Part shown: piece after piece, positions 1 through 4,944 of the stretch
Numbering within the stretch: the first letter of the stretch is position 1
How the letters are laid out: each line of letters opens with the position of its first letter
NCBI GenBank assembly: GCA_018065685.1
Contig: JAGHSU010000043.1
Coordinates: 1-6,984, forward strand
Reading direction: 5' to 3'
DNA from: Candidatus Methanocorpusculum equi
Lineage (GTDB): Archaea; Halobacteriota; Methanomicrobia; Methanomicrobiales; Methanocorpusculaceae
DNA length: 6,984 nucleotides
Made by a program: the position numbers and the translations under genes
Notes under the pieces: generated by a model
Told to the model about the DNA's origin: nothing
The model's input: only the letters and a program-made list of their open reading frames with translations
Databases searched by the model: none

Positions 1-16
1 GTATAATTATGTCTGC

Positions 17-592
17 TCAGTACTCGTCGAGAACATTGCCCGGTTTTGCGATAGTTTCCGGTTCAGAGCAGGCAGATGGTTTTTCCTGATGGGAATATGC
101 ATCTTCTCCCCTGTATTCTCCTTCGATGAGGAGTACTATGGTGTCACGAACAGTCTTGGCATTATTGATTGGTCCGAAGGAGAACACACGTCTCCCGCCT
201 GCGTAGACAGCTATGCTTTTTCCGCTGACTTTGAAGGAATCGATTTTGTCGATGCGTGCCTCACGGTACTTTTTGCTGCCTTTGAAAAGACAGATGCGTT
301 TTTCGGTGACGAGAAGACATGGTGCAGTCAGGTTATTGATTGCTGCAATCAGGAGAATTACGAATATTATTCCAAAGACCGCACAGATACATATCTTTAT
401 GACGGTCGGGTTTGGAATGTATGTCTGAATGCGGGCGAGGATTTCCGCCGCTTTCGGAACAAAACGCGGGAGAACCCACGGAGCTGCAGCAAGAGCTGCA
501 AAGATAATCAGGAAAGGAATGTAGCGTACAATGTATGAGCCGTTTCTGCGGACTTTGCAAAGGATTTCCTCTCCGGAGTATGTGTTTGACAT
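17..592 (-). CDS. Membrane protein with bacterial-type PH (YdbS/DUF304-like) domain
   Basis: A 191-residue protein from an ATG start to a TGA stop. It has two hydrophobic segments at about residues 22-42 and 64-86. A compact beta-rich segment follows at about 92-157, opening with LLVTEKRICLF and continuing through DKIDSFKVS and FGPINNAKTVRDTI. This pattern, a 'voTxxRi' strand after a membrane hairpin, matches the small bacterial PH domain (YdbS/DUF304-like) proteins of bacteria and archaea. The C-terminal 30 residues are charged and look disordered. PH domains of this kind are usually cytoplasmic and membrane-associated, but their ligand is mostly unknown, so no specific function is claimed. 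It follows the META lipoprotein gene on the same strand after about 150 bases and has its own TATA box, so it is probably a separate transcript. The family call is moderately sure, the reading frame very sure. Confidence 0.8.
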   Translation of the reverse strand: MSNTYSGEEILCKVRRNGSYIVRYIPFLIIFAALAAAPWVLPRFVPKAAEILARIQTYIPNPTVIKICICAVFGIIFVILLIAAINNLTAPCLLVTEKRICLFKGSKKYREARIDKIDSFKVSGKSIAVYAGGRRVFSFGPINNAKTVRDTIVLLIEGEYRGEDAYSHQEKPSACSEPETIAKPGNVLDEY

Positions 593-616
593 GTATAATA
601 TATTTGTTCGTCTCAG

Positions 617-624
617 ATAATAAA
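617..624 (-). promoter_or_regulatory. TATA box of the PH-domain gene
   Basis: On the minus strand the sequence tttattat lies 25 to 32 bases before the ATG at 592, in an AT-rich stretch. No Shine-Dalgarno-like sequence precedes the ATG. Archaeal transcription normally starts about 25 bases downstream of the TATA centre, which would put the 5' end at or next to the start codon. A second AT-rich run directly before the ATG is too close to act as the TATA box. Confidence 0.5.
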
Positions 625-649
625 TAATTGCACATATGCGCCTGTTTTA

Positions 650-663
650 CGGCAGGGGTGCCG
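650..663. other. Small perfect hairpin between the lipoprotein and PH genes
   Basis: CGGCA-GGGG-TGCCG gives a five-base-pair GC-rich stem with a four-base loop. It lies directly beside the palindrome at 666-679, downstream of the lipoprotein stop and upstream of the PH-gene promoter. It could end or stabilise the lipoprotein mRNA. No strong T-run follows it on the minus strand, so it is not called a terminator. Confidence 0.35.
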
Positions 664-665
664 GA

Positions 666-679
666 TTTCAGCGCTGAAA
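666..679. repeat. Perfect 14-bp palindrome (possible operator)
   Basis: TTTCAGCGCTGAAA reads the same on both strands without a mismatch. It lies about 40 bases upstream of the TATA box of the PH-domain gene. With no spacer it is a poor RNA hairpin but a good shape for a dimeric DNA-binding protein. Its function is inferred only from symmetry and position. Confidence 0.4.
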
Positions 680-688
680 AAAGAAATG
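677..688 (-). terminator. T-rich terminator after the META lipoprotein gene
   Basis: On the minus strand, about 60 bases after the lipoprotein stop, there is a run catttctttttt. Archaeal RNA polymerase ends transcription at T-rich stretches without needing a hairpin. The run overlaps the edge of the palindrome at 666-679. Confidence 0.35.
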
Positions 689-741
689 AATTTATCAGAT
701 AGTCACGTGTCTGAGAGTCACGGGTCTTTCGAAACCTGTTT

Positions 742-1926
742 TTATTCTCCCTTTACAAACGTCAGAAGAACTGTCCCGTATTTATCAAGTAACTCAAGTG
801 AATTAAGAACACCTGCAGCATCCGCTGAAAGATTGTACTCATTTGCGGACTCAAGAGCCTCAAAGAAACTGTTTTCTGCTGCATTTACCACCGGGTCTGC
901 AGCTGCCATCTTTGTACGGACAGCAGGACTCATCTCAAGCGACTCCCCGTATGGTTTTGATGCAGGGCCGTAAACCAGATACGTTCCGCTGAAACTGTTC
1001 ACCTGAGCCTTCCCGGAATATGTTCCGTCGGGGTTAAAGGAGAGGGACACCGCGGAGTCTTCTGTAAGAAGCCAGGTGCCGTATGGAAGAGCACGCTTTG
1101 CAGTGGTCGCAGGAGCGGATGGTACTGTCTCCGCTGTGCGGGTGAATGAAAGGAGGAGGACTCCATCCTTATCAAAGAGTTCAAGTCTTTGAGATGTCCC
1201 GTTGTCTGATGAGGTAACCGAACAGGAGACCGCGGAGCGGAGTGCGGCATAGTATGCATCCTCAGCTTCCATATCCTTGGGAGCCCCTGCCATCAGGGTT
1301 GAAACTGAATCACTTAATTTGAGAGGGATACGGTTTGTTTCTTTGTCCGCGGCCCCGAAGGTAAAGGAGCCGCCGTAACTGTTAACCGGAGCCTGCCCGC
1401 CGTACGTCCAGTCCTGATTAAAGATAATGGTTACCCGCTCAGAGCCGTTCAGGTTCCATATGCCGTAGAGCAGGTGCTCTGTACTCTGCTCTGTGTTCGT
1501 GTTTTTGTCTGCGGCAGATTCCATACGGGCGAAAGTCAGCAGGACTTCTCCGTCCTTGTCGGAAAGTGTCAGTGTGTCGCCGGAGACGGCATACGAGGAA
1601 ACACGAGTCAGGCACCCGAGGTAGGAATCCTCTGCCTCCATCATATCGGAAGGTCCTGCACGCTTCGTCCGGTTTACTCCGTCACCCATGTCAAGCGAAC
1701 TTCCATTTACGGAAAAGGTGCCGTTATAGAGGTTGACCTGTGCTTCGCCTGAGTACGTCCCGTCATCATTAAAGACAAGGGTTACCAGAGGGTTGTCAGC
1801 AGCGGTCCAGTTTCCTGTCAGGGATGAACCGGTGTTATTCCCGGCTGTGTCCGAGACACAGCCTGCACTTACGATGACGCCGCAGAGAAGAACTGCGGCG
1901 GAAATGGCAATGAACAACTTATTCAT
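742..1926 (-). CDS. Lipoprotein with three tandem META-like (HslJ/DUF306) domains
   Basis: A 394-residue protein. Residues 1-23 are a signal peptide with a hydrophobic core and the lipobox SAGC, so Cys23 should be lipidated and the protein anchored outside the membrane. Three repeats follow, at about residues 36-134, 153-263 and 281-392. Each has a G-x-W start, an F-x-x-D-x-T-Y-x-G strand, a VN-x-x-x-G-x-(F/Y) segment, an acidic helix with AE(D/N)(S/A)(Y/F), and an end like LxLxDKDGxxLLxF. This order fits the META domain of HslJ-type proteins, though the usual GCN motif reads QVN or PVN. Eight N-x-S/T sequons (N30, N39, N68, N74, N85, N160, N242, N365) suit a glycosylated surface protein. META proteins are linked to envelope stress or secretion, but the role here is unknown. 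The ATG start sits about 20 bases after a TATA box. Confidence 0.85.
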   Translation of the reverse strand: MNKLFIAISAAVLLCGVIVSAGCVSDTAGNNTGSSLTGNWTAADNPLVTLVFNDDGTYSGEAQVNLYNGTFSVNGSSLDMGDGVNRTKRAGPSDMMEAEDSYLGCLTRVSSYAVSGDTLTLSDKDGEVLLTFARMESAADKNTNTEQSTEHLLYGIWNLNGSERVTIIFNQDWTYGGQAPVNSYGGSFTFGAADKETNRIPLKLSDSVSTLMAGAPKDMEAEDAYYAALRSAVSCSVTSSDNGTSQRLELFDKDGVLLLSFTRTAETVPSAPATTAKRALPYGTWLLTEDSAVSLSFNPDGTYSGKAQVNSFSGTYLVYGPASKPYGESLEMSPAVRTKMAAADPVVNAAENSFFEALESANEYNLSADAAGVLNSLELLDKYGTVLLTFVKGE

Positions 1927-1944
1927 GCATATTCATAGGAGCGG

Positions 1945-1954
1945 TAAATATAAA
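1945..1954 (-). promoter_or_regulatory. TATA box of the META lipoprotein gene
   Basis: On the minus strand tttatattta, preceded by a T-run, lies 19 to 28 bases before the ATG at 1926. No Shine-Dalgarno sequence lies between them, so a leaderless or nearly leaderless mRNA is likely. The region further upstream, to about 2020, is unusually AT-rich and holds several more TATA-like runs, so another start site is possible. Confidence 0.5.
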
Positions 1955-2072
1955 AAAATCTCTATAACTGCAAAAAAATTTGAATATATCCTGAAAATAT
2001 ATTATAAATATATCTTCTGCAGGGTACTGAATCCCGGGAGGATCCGGTCTGTTTCTTCGCGCATTAAACCGG

Positions 2073-2918
2073 TCAGTCCTTCCTCCGGCTTCCCGACCGT
2101 TTAATCCTGACAATCTCAAAGATCATCATCCCTAAAAGAGCTGCGACTGCTGCGATAAAAAAGATAAGAAGCCCTGTCTGTACGCCGGATAACACAAACG
2201 CTGTTCCGTCTCCTGCCGCCGCTGCCGCGTCTCCTGCGGCGTTTACGACATACGAAACCGGTTCAAGTGCCCCGGTTCCGGACCCTGCTGCATCCGCCGT
2301 CTTTGTCAGGGGGAGCGCATCAAAAGACCTCATCCCTTTAACAGCATCATGTATTGTTTCTGCAGTTTCCGGAAGAGGTGCTGCGGAAGGGGCGAGGGCA
2401 GAAGCAAACGATGTCGTAACAGGAGCTGAGGAGTTTGTTATCCCGGAAGCGTTTGTAAAAAGCGCAGCCTCTGTTACCGGAAGCGGTGCCGGAGCGGCAG
2501 GAATCATCCCGGAAAGCAGCCGGTTGATGACAACAAGTCCTGCAATAGATACTGCTGACACTCCTGCAATCGGAATCCCGTAGCGGCGAAGCACCGGTTT
2601 AATCTGGTCTGCAGTCGTCAGCTTCGGAGAGATGACAAGCAGTGTATCAGATGCTGCATAAATCTTCATCTTGCGCCCTTTCTCACTGTAGCGGGTGCCT
2701 GCAACCTCGATGAGATTTGCATTCAGAAGATTGCTGATATGGTATTGTATGGTAGGAAGCGGATAGTGTGTCTCGGCCTCGAGCTCTGAAGCGGTCTTTG
2801 GGCCAGCTGCAAGGGAGTCCAGAAGCTCTGCTGCGGTGGATGAGGCCATGGCTTTTGAGATGAGCAGTGCATCCGGTGAGCCGCGCTCGACGATTCTGAC
2901 CTCCTTATTCTCCTTCAT
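2073..2918 (-). CDS. Membrane-anchored winged-helix (ArsR-like) transcriptional regulator
   Basis: A 281-residue protein. Residues about 25-90 form a winged helix-turn-helix: a helix with AAELLDSLAAGP, then TASELEAE, the recognition helix PLPTIQYHISNLLNANLI, and a wing ending in GRKMKIYAAS. This matches ArsR-like domains of archaea. A hydrophobic segment lies at about 113-136 and a strong one at 247-270, followed by a basic tail (RIKRSGSRRK). The region between, about 138-246, is rich in Ala, Pro, Ser and Thr and has sequons at N156 and N162, so it is probably outside the cell. The layout suggests a one-component membrane regulator that senses an outer signal and binds DNA inside. That role is inference. 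The gene diverges from the flavoprotein gene, and an inverted repeat covers its own promoter, so self-regulation is plausible. Neither its ligand nor its targets can be read from the sequence. Confidence 0.82.
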   Translation of the reverse strand: MKENKEVRIVERGSPDALLISKAMASSTAAELLDSLAAGPKTASELEAETHYPLPTIQYHISNLLNANLIEVAGTRYSEKGRKMKIYAASDTLLVISPKLTTADQIKPVLRRYGIPIAGVSAVSIAGLVVINRLLSGMIPAAPAPLPVTEAALFTNASGITNSSAPVTTSFASALAPSAAPLPETAETIHDAVKGMRSFDALPLTKTADAAGSGTGALEPVSYVVNAAGDAAAAAGDGTAFVLSGVQTGLLIFFIAAVAALLGMMIFEIVRIKRSGSRRKD

Positions 2919-2919
2919 T

Positions 2920-2952
2920 CCCTATTATATGGGTTTTCAAACGATATAAGGG
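2920..2952. promoter_or_regulatory. Inverted repeat over the promoter of the winged-helix gene
   Basis: The left arm CCCT(AT)TATAT (2920-2930) and the right arm ATATAAGGG (2944-2952) are inverted copies apart from two extra bases in the left arm. The right arm contains the TATA box of the winged-helix gene (minus strand, 26 to 31 bases before its ATG). The left arm lies at the start codon, where a leaderless transcript would begin. A protein bound here would block that promoter, so this is a candidate site for self-control. Confidence 0.45.
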
Positions 2953-3057
2953 AAGTGATAACTTCAAAAATAATTAAAGCCTTCATAATCAGAGCCTTCC
3001 GTAATCTCTGCTTTTCCGTATCTTCAAAGCCTGTCATTTACCCTCCTTCTCCGTATC

Positions 3058-3065
3058 CTATTTAT
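3058..3065 (+). promoter_or_regulatory. TATA box of the flavoprotein gene; decides its start
   Basis: The sequence ctatttat lies 25 to 32 bases before the ATG at 3090. This places the transcript start at about that ATG, so the longer open frame beginning at 2955 would not be on the mRNA. A ggag at 3070-3073 is too far from the ATG for a normal ribosome binding site. Confidence 0.5.
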
Positions 3066-3089
3066 CTCCGGAGAAGCAATGATATATGC

Positions 3090-3656
3090 ATGACAGACGT
3101 AATTTTAGTCTCCGGAAGCCCGAGAGCGGACGGAAACACAGAGTATGCATTAAATCTCTGCAAGGAAGAGATTGAAAAGCACGGACTGACCGCTGAAGTT
3201 CTCTCCCTCAGAGGAAAGGAAATCAAAGGCTGCATTGCCTGCGGGCAGTGCGGAAAACTCGGGAAATGTGCCGTAAACGATGACCTCAATGAGTTTCTCC
3301 CGATGATTAAAGAGGCAAAAGGATTCATCATCGGGGCTCCGGTCTACTTTGGAACTGCCCGCGGGGATGTGATGAACTTCCTGCAGCGCATGTCAATGGT
3401 TGCCCGCGTTAACGGAAACTGGCTTGCAGGAAAGATCGGAGGTCCGGTGGTTGTTGCACGCCGCGGAGGTCTTACCTCTACTCTGCAGGAGATGCTCATG
3501 TCCTTTTTCATCTCCGGCATGACCGTCTGCGGCTCGGACTACTGGAACATCGCCTTCGGAAAAGACAAAGGCGAGGTTGCAAATGACGCTGAAGGTGTGC
3601 AGACCCTCAAAACCTTCGCGGGAAATGTTGCGGAACTGATTAAAAAAGTACAGTAA
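3090..3656 (+). CDS. Iron-sulfur flavoprotein-like NAD(P)H-dependent FMN reductase
   Basis: A 188-residue flavodoxin-fold protein. The phosphate-binding loop for FMN is at about residues 8-16 (SGSPRADGN). GAPVYFGT at 82-89 is the second flavin-contacting loop. Between them C48, C51, C54 and C60 form Cx2Cx2Cx5C, followed by a DD motif. This is the spacing of the compact [4Fe-4S] motif of Methanosarcina iron-sulfur flavoprotein (Isf), whose length of about 190 residues also fits. Isf proteins move electrons and can reduce oxygen or peroxide, so a role in redox or oxidative-stress handling is reasonable. Related FMN reductases carry similar cysteines without a proven cluster, so the cluster itself is inferred. 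The frame stays open upstream to 2955, but that extension is atypical, covers the promoter and abuts the divergent regulator's inverted repeat; ATG 3090 matches the family's start. Confidence 0.87.
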   Translation: MTDVILVSGSPRADGNTEYALNLCKEEIEKHGLTAEVLSLRGKEIKGCIACGQCGKLGKCAVNDDLNEFLPMIKEAKGFIIGAPVYFGTARGDVMNFLQRMSMVARVNGNWLAGKIGGPVVVARRGGLTSTLQEMLMSFFISGMTVCGSDYWNIAFGKDKGEVANDAEGVQTLKTFAGNVAELIKKVQ

Positions 3657-3669
3657 GAAAAACCCTCTC

Positions 3670-3683
3670 ATTCTTTCTTTTTT
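3670..3683 (+). terminator. T-rich terminator after the flavoprotein gene
   Basis: A pyrimidine tract, attctttctttttt, begins about 14 bases after the stop codon at 3656. It is typical of archaeal hairpin-free termination. The next gene downstream has its own promoter. Confidence 0.5.
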
Positions 3684-3781
3684 CAGGTAAATTCCATTCA
3701 GCCTCATTTTTCCCGGTGTTCCCCGATACTCAGGAATCTGCACAATTCAGATGATAAAAAAGGATACGAAAAACATGTTCG

Positions 3782-3799
3782 CTATCTATAAATAGATAG
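3782..3799 (+). promoter_or_regulatory. TATA box inside a perfect dyad, DUF308-like gene promoter
   Basis: CTATCTA-TAAA-TAGATAG has perfect seven-base arms around a four-base centre. The TATA-like ctataaat (3786-3793) lies within it, 25 to 32 bases before the ATG at 3818. There is no Shine-Dalgarno sequence, so the mRNA is probably leaderless. A dimeric regulator bound to the dyad would compete directly with TATA-binding protein. Some symmetry is expected by chance around AT-rich TATA boxes, so the operator role is only a proposal. Confidence 0.5.
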
Positions 3800-3817
3800 G
3801 ACTCTAATTATACTGCT

Positions 3818-4207
3818 ATGACAGAAACTACTGTTAAACCGAATGTTGAGTTCGGCGCTCTCATAGGAAAGGGTGTCCTTCTCATCATTCTCGGCGTACT
3901 GATTATGCTGCTGTACAACACCGTCTATGGTGCAGTTGCAGCTGTTGGAATTCCGGCAATTTTCCTGTCGATTATCCTTATCTTCTTCGGCGTTTCACTC
4001 CTTTGCGGAGGAACAAGCTTCGGAAAGGGAGGGGTTGCAGCAGTTGTCTTAGGAATACTCGTTATTATCCTTGGAATTATCTCCCTGTGTAATCCGGTCA
4101 TGTTTTCCGCATTCCTTGTCTACTTTGTTGCAGCAGCAGCACTGGTAGGCGGTATCTTTAACGTCGTAACGGATGTATGGGTGCAGGAAATGCAAACCGC
4201 GCACTGA
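3818..4207 (+). CDS. DUF308/HdeD-like membrane protein, N-terminal part (frame broken)
   Basis: 129 residues. After a short hydrophilic start there are four hydrophobic helices, at about residues 16-34, 41-64, 72-91 and 96-117. They have the Gly/Ile/Leu-rich 'GxLxIxLGI' texture and the NPVM(F) turn seen in DUF308/HdeD proteins. These proteins usually have about 190 residues and six helices. Here the frame runs into TGA after the fourth helix, and the last ten or so residues (DVWVQEMQTAH) do not look like a membrane protein. The missing two helices are encoded in the overlapping -1 frame from 4177. Most likely this is one gene broken by a single-base change, true or a sequencing error, rather than two partners. 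HdeD is known for acid resistance in enterobacteria; the role in archaea is unknown. Confidence 0.75.
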   Translation: MTETTVKPNVEFGALIGKGVLLIILGVLIMLLYNTVYGAVAAVGIPAIFLSIILIFFGVSLLCGGTSFGKGGVAAVVLGILVIILGIISLCNPVMFSAFLVYFVAAAALVGGIFNVVTDVWVQEMQTAH

Positions 4208-4398
4208 CAATCATTGTCGGTATCCTCGGTATCCTCGTAGGTATTGCAATCTTCTCCATGGCATTCAACCTTACTCCGTTCCTCACCGCAATAGTTCTTG
4301 TCTACATCATGGCAATCTTCCTTGTGGTCTACGGCATTATCTCCATCATTCAGGCAATTCTCCTGAAATCCCAGCAGAAGAAAGCAGTAACTGCTTAA
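4177..4398 (+). CDS. DUF308/HdeD-like membrane protein, C-terminal part
   Basis: 73 residues from an ATG that lies inside the end of the preceding frame; the two frames overlap by 31 bases. It encodes two hydrophobic helices at about residues 10-31 and 34-62 (GILGILVGIAIF and VLVYIMAIFLVVYGIISI), then a basic tail, KSQQKKAVTA. These are what a six-helix DUF308 protein needs after the four helices of the upstream frame; joined, the product would be about 192 residues. The -1 frame is open only from 4162, after a TAA at 4159-4161, so a junction must fall between 4162 and 4207. There is no good ribosome binding site before 4177. Independent translation by coupling is possible but less likely than a broken single gene. 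Confidence 0.65.
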   Translation: MGAGNANRALTIIVGILGILVGIAIFSMAFNLTPFLTAIVLVYIMAIFLVVYGIISIIQAILLKSQQKKAVTA

Positions 4399-4432
4399 AT
4401 CTTTTAAGTACTGTGTTCTTTCCGGTTCTCCG

Positions 4433-4452
4433 AAAAGGATACAACCCCTTTT
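4433..4452 (+). terminator. Weak hairpin after the DUF308-like gene
   Basis: AAAAGG (4433-4438) and CCTTTT (4447-4452) are inverted copies with an eight-base loop, about 35 bases after the stop at 4398. A T-rich stretch follows from 4459. It may end the DUF308-like transcript, but the stem is short and AT-rich. Confidence 0.28.
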
Positions 4453-4474
4453 GCAGTATTTTCCTGTTTCAGTT

Positions 4475-4519
4475 CTTCTGCGGATTTGTCCGCTGCAGAT
4501 TTCTCTTCTGCTGATTTGT
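4475..4519. repeat. Three imperfect 15-bp tandem units
   Basis: The units are cttctgcggatttgt, ccgctgcagatttct and cttctgctgatttgt. On the minus strand they lie in an open frame running from about 4593 to a TAA at 4404-4406, where they read as K-S-A-(E/A)-(E/D). That frame of about 62 codons has no ATG, GTG or TTG. The 255-base gap 4399-4653 otherwise holds only the possible terminator at 4433-4452 and the tRNA promoter. Confidence 0.45.
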
Positions 4520-4584
4520 TTTCATTTCCCGGCAGGAGCCCTCTCGTTTGTGTCTGTCTCCTCTTCGAAAAACCGGCTGTGTTT

Positions 4585-4600
4585 TCGAAACCTATTTATG
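4585..4600 (+). promoter_or_regulatory. BRE/TATA promoter of tRNA-Glu
   Basis: A BRE-like tcgaaa is followed by the TATA-like cctatttatg (4591-4600). Transcription would start at about 4620, leaving a leader of roughly 30 bases before the tRNA. A second candidate, actattata at 4612-4620, would give a start nearer 4645 and a shorter leader. The sequence alone does not decide between them. Confidence 0.5.
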
Positions 4601-4653
4601 CGTGAAAGGCGACTATTATAGGCAGGTTTGTCAGAGACGGCAAAACAGCACAT

Positions 4654-4726
4654 GCTGATGTAGTGTAGTGGCCAATCATGCCGGCCTTTCACGCCGGCGA
4701 CTCGGATTCGAATTCCGACATCAGCA
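4654..4726 (+). tRNA. tRNA-Glu, anticodon UUC
   Basis: A full cloverleaf of 73 bases can be drawn. The acceptor stem is gctgatg (4654-4660) with catcagc (4719-4725) and discriminator A4726. The D stem is GTG (4663-4665) with CAT (4677-4679). The anticodon stem is ccggc (4681-4685) with gccgg (4693-4697) around the loop ctttcac, giving anticodon TTC (4688-4690). The T stem is tcgga with tccga around ttcgaat. The 3' CCA is not encoded (A is followed by ctt), so it must be added after transcription. There is no intron. It reads glutamate GAA and GAG codons. Confidence 0.97.
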
Positions 4727-4727
4727 C

Positions 4728-4735
4728 TTCTTTTT
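4728..4735 (+). terminator. T-rich end of the tRNA-Glu transcript
   Basis: The run ttcttttt begins two bases after the tRNA. It is a usual archaeal stop signal. The 218 bases from here to the end of the next gene (4727-4944) hold no gene that I can see. Confidence 0.45.
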
Positions 4736-4892
4736 ATGTGATTTATGTGAATTAGTATCCCTGTATTTTGCTTGTATTTTTCCGGTTTTGTATCCTGTTC
4801 CCCGAATTACAGCTTTATCCGGACTGCGCTAAACTGCTGCAGTTCTCTTTTCAGGATTGTCCATTCCGGACTGCAGGTGAATAAGATAATAG

Positions 4893-4921
4893 AAAAAAAA
4901 GAAGGTGTTGGAAGCACCCTT
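4893..4921 (-). terminator. Hairpin plus T-run after the SAM synthase gene
   Basis: On the minus strand, AAGGGTG (4915-4921) pairs with CACCTT (4902-4907) with one bulged base around a seven-base loop. After one further C comes a run of eight T (4893-4900). It lies 24 bases after the stop codon and resembles an intrinsic terminator. Confidence 0.6.
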
Positions 4922-4944
4922 CAGCAGTGCATCATCTGCGCCGC

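Noticed and set aside
89..538. Plus-strand open frame opposite the PH-domain gene
   Set aside because: It is a shadow of the minus-strand gene: no recognisable domain, odd composition, and no promoter of its own.
1960..2020. Very AT-rich tract as a possible replication origin or attachment site
   Set aside because: No origin-recognition-box-like repeats, nearby cdc6/orc gene or duplicated attachment sequence can be seen; a promoter region explains it well enough.
2955..3089. 45-residue upstream extension of the flavoprotein frame
   Set aside because: It has no family resemblance, covers the TATA box at 3058-3065 and the space next to the divergent inverted repeat, and relatives start at the MTDVILVSGSPR-like sequence.
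4173..4514. Plus-strand open frame overlapping the DUF308 C-terminal part
   Set aside because: It is Cys/His/Pro/Arg-rich as expected for an out-of-frame reading of membrane-protein codons, and the competing frame has clear membrane helices.
4726..4730. Missing CCA at the end of tRNA-Glu as a sign of decay
   Set aside because: Many archaeal tRNA genes do not encode CCA; all stems are intact, so the gene looks functional.
4818..4874. Direct repeat TCCGGACTGC (4818-4827 and 4865-4874)
   Set aside because: Two ten-base copies in an otherwise plain intergenic stretch, with no symmetry, regular spacing or link to a promoter; chance is likely.
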